A stretch of 64,000 nucleotides of DNA from Dinoroseobacter sp049801095 (GTDB taxonomy: Bacteria > Pseudomonadota > Alphaproteobacteria > Rhodobacterales > Rhodobacteraceae), in assembly GCF_049801095.1 (NCBI RefSeq), contig NZ_JBNAGH010000007.1, positions 1 to 64,000 on the forward strand. Direction: 5' to 3'. This document shows positions 24,450 through 32,736 of the stretch, in pieces. The position numbers and the translations under genes are program-made. A model generated the notes under the pieces. The model was not told the DNA's origin, made no database searches, and saw nothing but the letters and a program-made list of their open reading frames with translations. How positions within the stretch are numbered: the first letter of the stretch is position 1; the number at the start of each line of letters is the position of its first letter.

Positions 24450-24476
24450 AAAAAAACGCCGGGCGCGAGGCCCGGC
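24450..24476 (-). terminator. Intrinsic terminator downstream of cenR
   Basis: Read on the minus strand: GCCGGGC, loop of 5 nt, GCCCGGC, then GT and a run of seven T residues. It lies about 130 bp after the cenR stop and before the xth start, so it separates the two minus-strand units. Confidence 0.8.
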
Positions 24477-24554
24477 TCAGTCCAACAGGGAGGTGCTGTG
24501 GCATAACCCCGTCACAGCATAGGGTGTCTTGCTGTCTCAACATCTACGCTGCCA

Positions 24555-24579
24555 AAAGGTCCACGAGAATAGGACCTTT
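24555..24579 (-). repeat. Hairpin in the 3' untranslated region of cenR
   Basis: AAAGGTCC (24555-24562) and GGACCTTT (24572-24579) are perfect inverted arms with a 9-nt loop, extended by flanking GCC/GGC with one bulged A. No T-run follows on either strand, so it is more likely an mRNA-stability or processing structure than a terminator. It starts about 25 bp after the cenR stop. Confidence 0.5.
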
Positions 24580-24603
24580 GGCCACGCTTCGCCGAGTGTT
24601 GCC

Positions 24604-25290
24604 TTAAGCCACCAGTCGGTAGCCGCCGGATTCTGTCACCAGAAGCCGCGCATTCGACGGATCTGGCTCGATTTTTTGGCGCAGGCGATAGATATGCGTC
24701 TCCAGTGTGTGGGTGGTCACACCGGCATTGTAGCCCCAGACCTCGTGCAACAGAACGTCGCGGGCGACCACGCCCTCGGTGGCACGGTAGAGGAACTTGA
24801 GGATGTTTGTCTCTTTCTCGGTGAGGCGAATCTTTCGGTCATCCTCGGTCTCGAGCATCTTCATCGCCGGCTTGAACGTGTACGGCCCAAGCGTGAAGAC
24901 CGCGTCCTCGGACTGCTCATGCTGGCGCAGCTGAGCGCGGATCCGGGCGAGCAGCACCGGCAGTTTGAACGGTTTGGTGATGTAGTCATTCGCCCCGGCA
25001 TCCAGCCCGAGGATGGTGTCCGCATCGCTGTCATGGCCGGTCAGCATCAGCACCGGGCATTTCACGCCCTGCTTGCGCATCAGCCGGCAGAGCTCGCGCC
25101 CATCCGTGTCGGGCAGACCCACATCGAGGATCACCAGATCGTAAAGACCGGCCTTTGTCTTTTCCATCGCTTCCGAGCCGGAGCCCGCTTCGAAGACGTC
25201 GAAATCTTCGGTCATCACAAGCTGCTCGGACAGGGCCTCGCGCAGATCCTCGTCATCGTCAACGAGTAGAATTTTTCTCAAAGTGGCCAT
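24604..25290 (-). CDS. cenR: OmpR-family response regulator, CenR-like
   Basis: A 228-residue response regulator. The receiver domain (about 5-120) has the acidic pocket DDDED, phospho-acceptor Asp in LVILDVGLPD, T in MLTGHD and K in ITKPFK. The winged-helix domain (about 135-228) has LTEKETNILKFL and THTLETHIYRLRQKI. The sequence is very close to what I recall of CenR, the essential cell-envelope regulator of Rhodobacter and Caulobacter. No histidine kinase is adjacent, consistent with CenK being encoded elsewhere. A consensus GGAGGA precedes ATG 25290. The exact orthology should be checked. Confidence 0.75.
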   Translation of the reverse strand: MATLRKILLVDDDEDLREALSEQLVMTEDFDVFEAGSGSEAMEKTKAGLYDLVILDVGLPDTDGRELCRLMRKQGVKCPVLMLTGHDSDADTILGLDAGANDYITKPFKLPVLLARIRAQLRQHEQSEDAVFTLGPYTFKPAMKMLETEDDRKIRLTEKETNILKFLYRATEGVVARDVLLHEVWGYNAGVTTHTLETHIYRLRQKIEPDPSNARLLVTESGGYRLVA

Positions 25291-25449
25291 GGGGTCCTCC
25301 GGTTCGCTTGGATCAGAGATGCGCAACAGGCGGGGTTCCGGCAAGGTTTGCGCCGGGTTGCTCACGCCGTCGTGTCGGAGGCTTGGGGAATGTTTCAATT
25401 TCGGGCCGGGATGGTTACAGGAGGGGGCGAAGTGTTACAAGGACGGACC

Positions 25450-26520
25450 ATGGTTCTGAGCCCCGATCGCCACGAAATGCGCGCCCGCGCCCGGGCCGAT
25501 CTGCGAATGGGCGTGCCGGTTGTCCTGCGCGCGGGGGACCGGTTTGCCCTCGCACTCGCCACCGAAACCCTGACCTCGGCGCGGCTCGCGAGCGTATGCG
25601 CGGGGTCTGAGGATACGGTTCTGGCGATCACCGCGCGGCGGGCCGAGACCCTGCGGGCGATCGCCTATGACGGCGATCTGGCGCGGATCCACCTGCCTCG
25701 CGATGCGGATCTGCGCTGGGTGCAGGCGGTGGCGGACCCGGCCGATGATCTGCGCGTGCCCATGAAGGGCCCCTTCCGCATGGCCCGTGACGGGGCCTCG
25801 GATCTGGCCCGATCAGCGCTTGCGCTCGCCAAGGAAGCGCGCTTGCTGCCCGCGGTCGTACTGGCCCCGGCCAGTGCCGAGATGGCGGCAGAGGCCCATC
25901 TGACCGTGGTCGATGCCTCCGTGCCCGCCGCCCATGAGCTGTCGGAGGTCATCTGGGCGCGCGTGCCGCTGGAGGTGTCCGAGGCCGGACGGCTCCACGT
26001 GTTCCGTCCCACCGACGGCGGCGAGGAGCATTACGCGGTCGAGATCGGCAGCCCGCCCCGGGACGCCCCGGTGCTCTCGCGGCTTCATTCGGCCTGTTTC
26101 ACGGGCGATGTGATGGGCTCGCTGAAATGCGATTGCGGGCCGCAGCTGCGCGGGGCGCTGGCCCAGATGGGCGAGGAGGGGGCGGGGATCCTGCTCTATC
26201 TCAATCAGGAGGGGCGCGGCATCGGCCTTGCCAACAAGATGCGCGCCTATGCGCTGCAGGATCAGGGGTTTGACACGGTGGAAGCGAACCATCGGCTGGG
26301 GTTCGAGGATGATGAGCGAGATTTTCAACTCGGCGCCGATCTGCTGCGGCAGCTCGGGTTTTCCGCCACGCGGCTGATGACGAACAACCCGGCCAAGGTT
26401 GCCATGATGGAGGCCTCGGGTATTGCCGTGACCGAGCGTGTGCCCCTGCAGGTGGGCAAGACTGCGCAGAACGCGGGGTATCTGGCGACAAAGGCGGCGA
26501 AATCGGGACATCTGCTTTAG
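25450..26520 (+). CDS. ribA: GTP cyclohydrolase II with degenerate RibB-like N-domain
   Basis: A 356-residue protein. The C-terminal half (about 165-356) is GTP cyclohydrolase II, the first step of riboflavin synthesis. The zinc cysteines are in CFTGDVMGSLKCDCGPQ, and LNQEGRGIGLANKMRAY and MTNNPAKV are GTP-binding/catalytic segments. The first 150 residues resemble the fold of 3,4-dihydroxy-2-butanone-4-phosphate synthase (ARADLRMGVPVVL; TVLAITARRAETL) but lack its acidic DRENEGD active-site motif, so this part is probably inactive. Start at ATG 25450, with AAGGAC before it. It is transcribed divergently from cenR. Confidence 0.9.
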   Translation: MVLSPDRHEMRARARADLRMGVPVVLRAGDRFALALATETLTSARLASVCAGSEDTVLAITARRAETLRAIAYDGDLARIHLPRDADLRWVQAVADPADDLRVPMKGPFRMARDGASDLARSALALAKEARLLPAVVLAPASAEMAAEAHLTVVDASVPAAHELSEVIWARVPLEVSEAGRLHVFRPTDGGEEHYAVEIGSPPRDAPVLSRLHSACFTGDVMGSLKCDCGPQLRGALAQMGEEGAGILLYLNQEGRGIGLANKMRAYALQDQGFDTVEANHRLGFEDDERDFQLGADLLRQLGFSATRLMTNNPAKVAMMEASGIAVTERVPLQVGKTAQNAGYLATKAAKSGHLL

Positions 26521-26531
26521 GGGGGGAGACC

Positions 26532-26954
26532 ATGCAGGGACGGTGCTATTGCGGCGAGATCCGCTATGAGGTGACGGAGGCGCCGGTGATGAAGGCCCAG
26601 TGCCATTGCCGGGAATGTCAGTACATCACCGGGGGCGGGCCGAATTTCTTCATGGCGGTGCCCGAGGGCGGGTTTCACGTGACCGAAGGGGTGCCCAAGA
26701 CCTTCACCCGCTCGGATCTCGAGACCCCGCGCACGCGGCAGTTCTGCGGGACCTGCGGCACGCATTTGACGACGCTCTTGCCTGGGCGGCCACTGGTGAT
26801 CGTCAAGGTCGGCACGCTGGACAACCCGGCGGAGGATTACGGCGGCTCCAAGCTCGCGATCTTCATGAAGGACAGCCAGCCCTATCATCAGGTGGCCGAG
26901 GGCCTGCCCTGTTTCCAGGATCTGCCGCCCCCGCCGCCCGCGTCCGGCTCATGA
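26532..26954 (+). CDS. GFA-family (DUF636) zinc-binding protein
   Basis: A 140-residue protein with the glutathione-dependent formaldehyde-activating (GFA) fold. Cysteine ligands are seen as CYCG at the N-terminus, CHCREC, and CGTCGTH. Most family members outside true Gfa have no proven reaction. The stop overlaps the ATG of the L,D-transpeptidase gene, and ribA ends 11 bp upstream, so the three are probably one unit. Confidence 0.9.
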   Translation: MQGRCYCGEIRYEVTEAPVMKAQCHCRECQYITGGGPNFFMAVPEGGFHVTEGVPKTFTRSDLETPRTRQFCGTCGTHLTTLLPGRPLVIVKVGTLDNPAEDYGGSKLAIFMKDSQPYHQVAEGLPCFQDLPPPPPASGS

Positions 26955-27445
26955 CACCGACGGATCTGGTTCTGACGCCCATGGGGCTGCGCTTTGGCGG
27001 GCGGGTGCTGCCTTGCACCATCGGGCGCGGCGGACTGAGCGCGGCCAAGGCCGAAGGCGATGGCGCGACGCCGCTTGGGGTGCATCGGCTCATCGGGATG
27101 CTCTATCGCCCGGATCGCATGGCGCGGCCTGCCAATTGGGCGCTGCCGATCCGGCCCCGGGATGGCTGGTCCGATGATCTGACGGACCCGGACTATAACC
27201 TGATCATCCGGCGGCCCCACCCCTTCGGGCATGAGCGGCTTTGGCGGGCGGATCCTCTCTATGATCTCGTGGTGCTGAGTGACTGGAACTGGCCGCAAGC
27301 GCGCAAGGGGGCGGGCTCGGCGATTTTCATCCATCAATGGCGCGGTCCGGGGCGGCCGACCGAGGGGTGCATCGGGTTGGCGCGCGGTGATCTGCGGTGG
27401 CTTGCGCCGCGCATCACCCTGCAATCGCGATTGATCGTGACCTGA
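26951..27445 (+). CDS. L,D-transpeptidase catalytic domain (YkuD-type) protein
   Basis: A 164-residue protein of the YkuD fold. The catalytic motif is FIHQWRG...TEGCIGL, giving the conserved His and nucleophile Cys. No signal peptide is visible from ATG 26951 (MTPTDLVLTPMG), which is odd for a cell-wall cross-linking enzyme; the frame does extend upstream through the GFA gene, but that part is antisense-like. This short form (often annotated L,D-transpeptidase family) is common in Rhodobacteraceae. The start overlaps the GFA stop by 4 bp. Confidence 0.85.
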   Translation: MTPTDLVLTPMGLRFGGRVLPCTIGRGGLSAAKAEGDGATPLGVHRLIGMLYRPDRMARPANWALPIRPRDGWSDDLTDPDYNLIIRRPHPFGHERLWRADPLYDLVVLSDWNWPQARKGAGSAIFIHQWRGPGRPTEGCIGLARGDLRWLAPRITLQSRLIVT

Positions 27446-27450
27446 CGGGT

Positions 27451-28110
27451 CTAGGCGGCGGGTGGGACCCGCGCGCCAAAGATCGCAGAGCCCACGCGGA
27501 TATGGGTTGCGCCTTGTGCAATCGCGCTCTCGAAATCGCCACTCATCCCCATGCTGAGGCCGGAGAGGCCGTTGCGCGCGGCCAGCTTGGCGAGCAGGGC
27601 GAAATGCAGGCTCGGTTCCTCTTCCACGGGCGGGATGCACATCAGCCCTTGTAGGGGCAGGTCGAGCGCGCGGCACTCGGCGACAAAGGCGTCTGTCTCG
27701 GCGATGGGCAGTCCGGCCTTCTGGCTCTCATCCCCGGTGTTGATCTGGACGAAGATATCGGGGCAGTGGCCAAGCTCCTGCGCGTGATCCGCGATGCGAC
27801 GGGCGATCTTTGGACGGTCGACCGTGTGGATCACGTCGAAGAGCTCGACCGCCTGGCGGGTCTTGTTGGATTGGAGCGGGCCGATCAGGTGGAGGGTGAT
27901 GCCGTCAAACTGCGCCCGGAAATCGGGCCACTTGCCTGCGGCCTCCTGAATGCGGTTCTCGCCGAAGACCCGGTGGCCTTCTGAGAGGACCGCTTCGACA
28001 CGTGCGTTAGGTTGGACTTTGGACACCGCGATCAGCTCGATCCCGGAGGCGTCCCGCCCGGCCTTGGTCGCCGCAGCCGCGATGCGTGTCTGGATATCTG
28101 ACAGTCCCAT
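27451..28110 (-). CDS. yggS: PLP homeostasis protein (YggS/PLPBP family)
   Basis: A 219-residue TIM-barrel PLP-binding protein without catalytic activity that buffers pyridoxal phosphate. The PLP lysine is K31 in LIAVSKVQPN. HRVFGENRIQEA, HLIGPLQSNKTRQAV and LSMGMSGDFESAIAQGATHIRVGSAIFG are family hallmarks. It is convergent with the L,D-transpeptidase gene (5-bp gap) and downstream of the porin terminator. Confidence 0.95.
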   Translation of the reverse strand: MGLSDIQTRIAAAATKAGRDASGIELIAVSKVQPNARVEAVLSEGHRVFGENRIQEAAGKWPDFRAQFDGITLHLIGPLQSNKTRQAVELFDVIHTVDRPKIARRIADHAQELGHCPDIFVQINTGDESQKAGLPIAETDAFVAECRALDLPLQGLMCIPPVEEEPSLHFALLAKLAARNGLSGLSMGMSGDFESAIAQGATHIRVGSAIFGARVPPAA

Positions 28111-28150
28111 GTTCCCTCCTCGGTGCCACGGATCCTGTCATTCCAAAAGA

Positions 28151-28177
28151 AAAGAGCGGGCACAAGGCCCGCTCTTT
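28151..28177 (-). terminator. Terminator of the porin gene
   Basis: AAAGAGCGGGC and GCCCGCTCTTT are perfect 11-bp arms with loop ACAAG. On the minus strand the stem is followed by TCTTTT. It lies 22 bp after the porin stop. Confidence 0.88.
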
Positions 28178-28198
28178 CCTTCAATCGACAGGTGTCGA

Positions 28199-29257
28199 TT
28201 AGAAGGACATGTTGATCCCGAAGGAAGCAGTCGTGAAGTTGTCGTCTTCGGCCGGGTTCCAGATGGAAGCAACACCAGCGGAGAGGCTTGCGCCGCCGCC
28301 GAGGTCGTAGGAGACGCCCACACCGTATGCGGTGCCGTCGATGTCACCAGCGTCGGTGTTGTCGAGTTCGACTTGGTTCACGCCGAAGGTGATCTCGTAC
28401 ATGCCGAGGTCATACGCGCCGGACAGACCGTATGCTTTTGCATCCGCGTCGAAGTCGTTGGTGTGATCTGCGTAGACGAAGTCCAGATCGAAGCCTCCGA
28501 AGGAACCACCGATGGTTGCACCCCAGGTTTCACCGCCACCAGCATTGCCAGGGTTGGCAGGCGTGAAGATGATGTCACCCGGGTTGTCGGGGTCTGCTTC
28601 AATCTTCTCGTCGGTCGCGCCGATGATCACTTCGTCAACGGACACGTAGGACAGACCAACGTTGAAAGACCCAAAGTCATACTCGGCAACTGCGCCGAAG
28701 TCTTTCTCGTGGGAGTGCGCGGTTGCGGTCAGCGACAGACCACCGAAGGTGCCCTGGTACAGAACGTTGGCTGCGCCGCTCTCGTCAGCTTCGAACAGGT
28801 CGGAAGCGTTCACGAACAGGATGGCGTCGATCAGGTTGTCAACACCGATACCGTCGTAGCCAACGTCACGGGTGTTACCGAAGCCTGCTGCGTCCGGTGC
28901 CACGTCAAGTGCACCAACGGTCAGCGTGCCGAAGCCGGAGGTAATGAAGATTTCCGGGTCGATGGACTGAGCGTTCTGGTTGCCGGAGCCGTCGGAGTCG
29001 GACTCGAGCTCGGCGCTCATGCCGAAGCCCAGGCCGCCATCGGTTTCGCCGGAAGCGGAGAAGTCGAACTGGAGTTCGTAATCCAGGAACAGCTCTTCGG
29101 TTGCGTCCGAGTCGGTGGTGCCGGTGCCAGCGTTGGGATCAGCGCGATCTTCGATATAGATGACGCCGAACTGTGCGGAGCCACCCAGGGTCACGTCTGC
29201 GTAAGCAAAGCCGGACGTGGCAACCAGGGCGGTAGAAGCGATGAGAAGCTTTTTCAT
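28199..29257 (-). CDS. Outer-membrane porin (Rhodobacter-type general porin)
   Basis: A 352-residue beta-barrel with signal peptide MKKLLIASTALVATSGFAYA. The mature protein is acidic, rich in Asp, Gly and alternating aromatic/hydrophobic strands, and ends in FGINMSF; a terminal Phe is the recognition signal for BAM. The last third contains repeated strand-turn-strand units such as YGLSGAYDLGMYEITFGVNQ. This fits the trimeric 16-strand alphaproteobacterial porin family. Lower GC and biased codons suggest high expression. GGGAAA lies before ATG 29257, and a strong terminator follows the gene. An upstream extension of the frame is spacer. Confidence 0.9.
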   Translation of the reverse strand: MKKLLIASTALVATSGFAYADVTLGGSAQFGVIYIEDRADPNAGTGTTDSDATEELFLDYELQFDFSASGETDGGLGFGMSAELESDSDGSGNQNAQSIDPEIFITSGFGTLTVGALDVAPDAAGFGNTRDVGYDGIGVDNLIDAILFVNASDLFEADESGAANVLYQGTFGGLSLTATAHSHEKDFGAVAEYDFGSFNVGLSYVSVDEVIIGATDEKIEADPDNPGDIIFTPANPGNAGGGETWGATIGGSFGGFDLDFVYADHTNDFDADAKAYGLSGAYDLGMYEITFGVNQVELDNTDAGDIDGTAYGVGVSYDLGGGASLSAGVASIWNPAEDDNFTTASFGINMSF

Positions 29258-29553
29258 CGGGTTTCCCTCGTGTGTTAACAGTGCACCCCAGCGCAGTGGA
29301 TCCGGCTGGGTATGCTTCTCTTTCCGTTGTTCCCCGTGCGATTGCAAGAAATGCCAAATTGGCCAATCCGTTCTGCGAAGTGATTGGTGCAACAAAGACA
29401 CAGTGATCGTCTGGGCCTGTTTCAAATCGCCATGGGCGGAACTTGGCGGGGTCTCGTCCGGGAGCGATCCCGCCCCCGCGAAACGCCTTGTGAGGTCCCG
29501 GGGGCTCGGGTAAGACGGAGCGCGAAGTTCACGGTCACCTGCGGGGGAACGCC
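29258..29553. other. Divergent promoter region between porin and DUF3576 gene
   Basis: About 296 bp with no gene. It is AT-richer than its surroundings near 29340-29400 and should contain the porin promoter and leader on the minus strand and the DUF3576 promoter on the plus strand. I could not pick a convincing -35/-10 pair or a known operator. Confidence 0.5.
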
Positions 29554-30036
29554 ATGATGTTTTTGGGTATGCGTGCCGCCGTGCTGGCGCTGCCATTGGC
29601 GACGCTGATGGCCTGTAGCGGGTTTGACAGCCTCGGACCCAGCGCGCCCCGCGACGAGTTGCCGACCAACATTGATGATGCGCCGACGAGTGAAGGGTCC
29701 TTGTGGGATCTCTTCGATGCGCGCGATGACCCCAACACCACTGTTGAGGTGAACAAGTATATTTGGGCGGCCTCGCTCGATGTGCTGGACTTCATGCCGG
29801 TCGAGGCGGTGGACCCTTTCACCGGCGTCATCGTCATGGGTTTCGGAACCGCGCCGGGCTCGAGCCGCGCTTACCGCGCGACGGTCTATGTGCAGGACCC
29901 GGCCCTCGATGCGCGCTCGCTGCGGGTGGCGCTGGCCACGCGGAACGGGCCGGCCTCTGTGGACACGGTGTTGGCGGTCGAGGACGCGATCCTCACCCGC
30001 GCGCGCCAGCTGCGCCTGCAGGACAGCCAGCTCTGA
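29554..30036 (+). CDS. DUF3576 lipoprotein
   Basis: A 160-residue protein with a lipoprotein signal peptide and lipobox LMAC (Cys24), followed by a DUF3576 domain (about 60-155: NKYIWAASLDVLDFMPVEAVDPFTGVI and YRATVYVQDPALDARSLRVAL). The N-terminal MMFLGMRA allows a start at 29554 or 29557. It is probably anchored in the outer membrane. The function is unknown; the family is restricted largely to alphaproteobacteria. Confidence 0.85.
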   Translation: MMFLGMRAAVLALPLATLMACSGFDSLGPSAPRDELPTNIDDAPTSEGSLWDLFDARDDPNTTVEVNKYIWAASLDVLDFMPVEAVDPFTGVIVMGFGTAPGSSRAYRATVYVQDPALDARSLRVALATRNGPASVDTVLAVEDAILTRARQLRLQDSQL

Positions 30037-30411
30037 TCACGGATCAAGGCTGGCCCAGTTGCGGGCCCAGTCTCGCGCCTCATCCAGTTGATTTCGCTTG
30101 AATTCCTTCACCTCCAGATGGGTGAGGGCATCGGCCATGCGCGCAAACGGGCTGAACCAGGTCATGTCGGTGACAATCGCCACTCGGCGAAACTCTGACC
30201 AATGGGTGATGTCGAATTTCAGCCCGTCCCAAAGGGTGTCGAGATCAAACCCCTCGAAACTGTCGATCACCTCCACAAGGCTCAACGGCCCCCGGTCAAG
30301 CTCGGCTTCGATTTGCGGCAGGACCGCCTCGAAATCGGCATGGGTGATCTTGCCCGAGATGGTCAACTCGACCACGCGGGCGCGGCTGTCGGCGGAATAG
30401 TGAACGGTCAT
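30037..30411 (-). CDS. SpoIIAA-like (STAS-fold) protein
   Basis: A 124-residue protein of the SpoIIAA-like/STAS family (VVELTISGKITHADFEAVLPQIEAEL; GLKFDITHWSEFRRVAIVTD; a C-terminal AxxWL-like WARNWASLDP). No obvious phosphorylatable serine equivalent to SpoIIAA is seen. Members of this group are often linked to membrane or stress responses without a proven target. The start at MTVHYSADS is chosen; the frame extends upstream in spacer. It is convergent with the DUF3576 gene, with no gap. Confidence 0.8.
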   Translation of the reverse strand: MTVHYSADSRARVVELTISGKITHADFEAVLPQIEAELDRGPLSLVEVIDSFEGFDLDTLWDGLKFDITHWSEFRRVAIVTDMTWFSPFARMADALTHLEVKEFKRNQLDEARDWARNWASLDP

Positions 30412-30479
30412 GGCGTCCTCCCTTGCGTGACAGTCTTCGCGCCAAGTGTATCCGGCACCGCCCGAGAGGTCACCGTGAC

Positions 30480-30800
30480 CTATCGCCTGCGCTTCCAAGC
30501 GCGTCGCCCGCCAGTGGTCTTCCCGTGGAAATCCGGCGGGCGCTTGGCGATCCAGGCGGCGAACCGCGCCAGATGCGGATGGGTCCGCAAAGCTTCGATA
30601 CTGGCATAGCTGCGGGCCAGCTCGGCCTCGCTCAGGACCGCGTGGATCTCATTGTGGCAAATCTGATGGAGCAGAACCGTCGGACCGCCCTTCCCACCGC
30701 GCAGTTTCGGCACGAGATGGTGCAGGCTTTGCGGTGCAGCGGGCGGAATGGGCCGATCGCAGAGGGGGCAGATCGGCAAGGCGGTATCATCACTGGGCAT
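30480..30800 (-). CDS. Small HNH-endonuclease-like protein
   Basis: A 106-residue protein with a zinc pair C-x2-C (ICPLCDRPI), then HHLVPKLRGGKGGPT and HQICHNEIHAVL, which gives the H-N-H signature. It ends in a basic tail (GGRRAWKRRR) suited to nucleic-acid binding. Such free-standing small HNH proteins are frequent in Rhodobacteraceae, and the substrate is unknown. It is transcribed divergently from the flavoprotein gene. Confidence 0.85.
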   Translation of the reverse strand: MPSDDTALPICPLCDRPIPPAAPQSLHHLVPKLRGGKGGPTVLLHQICHNEIHAVLSEAELARSYASIEALRTHPHLARFAAWIAKRPPDFHGKTTGGRRAWKRRR

Positions 30801-30952
30801 CGGGCGGGATCCAACGGGTGTGCTCCACAAGTGGCGCGCGCCCCCGCGGCGGCAAGGTTTCCGCGCCCAAGGGGTTGATCTTGTCGCGGCGCAGGGGAAT
30901 GGAGACGCATGATCTCTTTCCCCCCAACCGGGCCGCGCCGCGAGGCCAGCCG

Positions 30953-32146
30953 ATGACGCATGTGGAGGCGCTGGTGATCGGTGCCGGTCCCGCAGGGCTC
31001 ATGGCGGCGGAGACCCTGGCAATGGCCGGGCGGTCGGTGTTCGTGGTCGATCAGATGCCCAGCCCGGGACGCAAGCTTCTGATGGCCGGGAAAAGCGGGC
31101 TCAACCTGACCAAGGTCGAAGCGCCCGAGGCGTTCCTGGCTGCCTATGGCACCGCTGCGCCCTGGCTCGCGCCGATGCTGAAGGAATTTGATCCAGAGGC
31201 CGTGCAGGACTGGGCGCGGGGACTGGGTCAGAGCGTCTTCACCGGCTCCACCGGGCGGGTGTTTCCCGATGTGATGAAAGCCTCTCCGCTGCTGCGGGCC
31301 TGGCTGTCCCGGCTCAGTGACAATGGGGTCGAGATGCGGACCCGGTGGCGTTGGACGGGTTGGCAGGATCAGACCCTGCGCTTTGAGACGCCGGAGGGGC
31401 CGCAATACGTGACGGCCAAGGCTGTGATTCTGGCCCTGGGCGGGGCCAGTTGGCGGCGTCTGGGTTCAGATGGTGCGTGGGTAAACTGGATCGGAGCCGA
31501 CTGCGCGCCCTTTGCGCCCGCCAATATGGGGATCGAGATCCCTTGGTCCGACCATATGCCCCGGCATTTCGGCACGCCGCTCAAGGGCATCGGGTTGCGG
31601 GCCGGAGCGCTGAGCTCCCGGGGGGAAGTTGTGCTGAGCGCGCGTGGGATCGAGGGCGGCGGGATCTATGCCCTCGCGCCTGCGCTGCGCGAGGGGGCGC
31701 CGCTGGTGCTCGACCTCTGCCCGGATTTGAACGGGACGACGCTCGCCCAGAAGCTCGCGCGGGTGTCGTCGAAAACGAGCATTTCCGGCAAGTTGCGCAA
31801 AGCGGCGGGGCTAACCCCGGCCAAGATCGCGCTGGTTCAGGAATGCGCCCGACCCTTGCCACGCGACCCAGAGGCACTGGCGCAGACCCTCAAGGCGCTG
31901 ACACTTGCCCATGCCGGGCCGCGCCCGCTGGACGAGGCGATTTCCGTGGCAGGCGGGCTCAAGGAGGCGGCTCTCGATGGGCGGCTTATGCTGCGCGACC
32001 GTCCGGGGGTCTTTGCCTGTGGCGAGATGCTCGACTGGGAGGCGCCGACCGGGGGCTACCTGCTGACGGCCTGTTTCGCGTCCGGGCGCTGGGCCGGGCA
32101 GGGCGCGCTGGCCTGGCTCGATCAGGCGGCGGCCGCGGTCCGCTGA
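30953..32146 (+). CDS. HI0933/YhiN-family FAD-dependent flavoprotein
   Basis: A 397-residue FAD/NAD(P)-binding protein of the HI0933/BaiN-like group. The dinucleotide motif VIGAGPAGLMAAETLA (8-23) is followed by the group hallmark GRKLLMAGKSGLNLT, VILALGGASWRRLGSDG, and the C-terminal AGGLKEAALDGRLM and FACGEMLDWEAPTGGYLL. The reaction in this subgroup is unknown. Start at MTHVEAL is chosen; an earlier ATG at 30899 (METHDLF) is possible. The 3' end overlaps the convergent GST gene by 25 bp. Confidence 0.9.
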   Translation: MTHVEALVIGAGPAGLMAAETLAMAGRSVFVVDQMPSPGRKLLMAGKSGLNLTKVEAPEAFLAAYGTAAPWLAPMLKEFDPEAVQDWARGLGQSVFTGSTGRVFPDVMKASPLLRAWLSRLSDNGVEMRTRWRWTGWQDQTLRFETPEGPQYVTAKAVILALGGASWRRLGSDGAWVNWIGADCAPFAPANMGIEIPWSDHMPRHFGTPLKGIGLRAGALSSRGEVVLSARGIEGGGIYALAPALREGAPLVLDLCPDLNGTTLAQKLARVSSKTSISGKLRKAAGLTPAKIALVQECARPLPRDPEALAQTLKALTLAHAGPRPLDEAISVAGGLKEAALDGRLMLRDRPGVFACGEMLDWEAPTGGYLLTACFASGRWAGQGALAWLDQAAAAVR

Positions 32147-32718
32147 TAGGCCGGACGGCCGCGCATCCGCTTGTGATAGGCCTCCAGCGGCTCTGGCAGC
32201 GGGTCGAACTTCGCCATCAGAGACCAGCCCATGCAATGGGTCAGAACGATATCCGGCACAGTCATCTCCGTTCCCAAAAGGAAGGGCTGATCGCCGATCT
32301 CCGCCGCGATCCGCGCAAGATTGCGGGCAAACTCCCGTTTCAGCGCCGGTTTGACCTCCGGGACGCGCTCCCCCTCAGGGAGCACGAAGGAATGGCGCGC
32401 GGCCGCCCAGACTACGGAGTCGAGCTCATCGAGGATCCGGTGCAGCCAGGCATCCTGCCGCGCCCGGTCGAGCGAGCCTGCAGGCGCGGTCAACGCCCCA
32501 TGGGTGTCGGCGAGATAGGCGAGGATCGCGCTGCTATCGGTGATCGCTGCCTCGCCCACGGTCAGGGTCGGCAGCTTACCCGTGGGGCTCACGCCGCGGA
32601 TCTCCGGGGATTGCGGCGGCACGGGCTTGAGCGCATAGGGCAGGCCCAGTTCCTCCAGCATCCAGATTACGCGAAAGGCCCGGCTGCGCGGGGTGCCATA
32701 GACGGTGTAGTCGGACAT
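32122..32718 (-). CDS. Glutathione S-transferase family protein
   Basis: A 198-residue cytosolic GST. The thioredoxin-fold N-domain (1-78) has VYGTPRSRAFRVIWMLEELG, with Ser as the likely catalytic residue, and the glutathione-binding GKLPTLT and ITDSSAILAYL. An all-helical C-domain follows. Substrate unknown. It is last in the leuS-lptE-holA run, 18 bp after holA. Confidence 0.92.
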   Translation of the reverse strand: MSDYTVYGTPRSRAFRVIWMLEELGLPYALKPVPPQSPEIRGVSPTGKLPTLTVGEAAITDSSAILAYLADTHGALTAPAGSLDRARQDAWLHRILDELDSVVWAAARHSFVLPEGERVPEVKPALKREFARNLARIAAEIGDQPFLLGTEMTVPDIVLTHCMGWSLMAKFDPLPEPLEAYHKRMRGRPAYQRTAAAA

Positions 32719-32736
32719 GGGGGTCTCCTTGCGGGG

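Noticed and set aside
25291..25449. FMN riboswitch upstream of ribA
   Set aside because: No conserved FMN-aptamer segments or multi-stem pattern could be seen in the 159-bp spacer.
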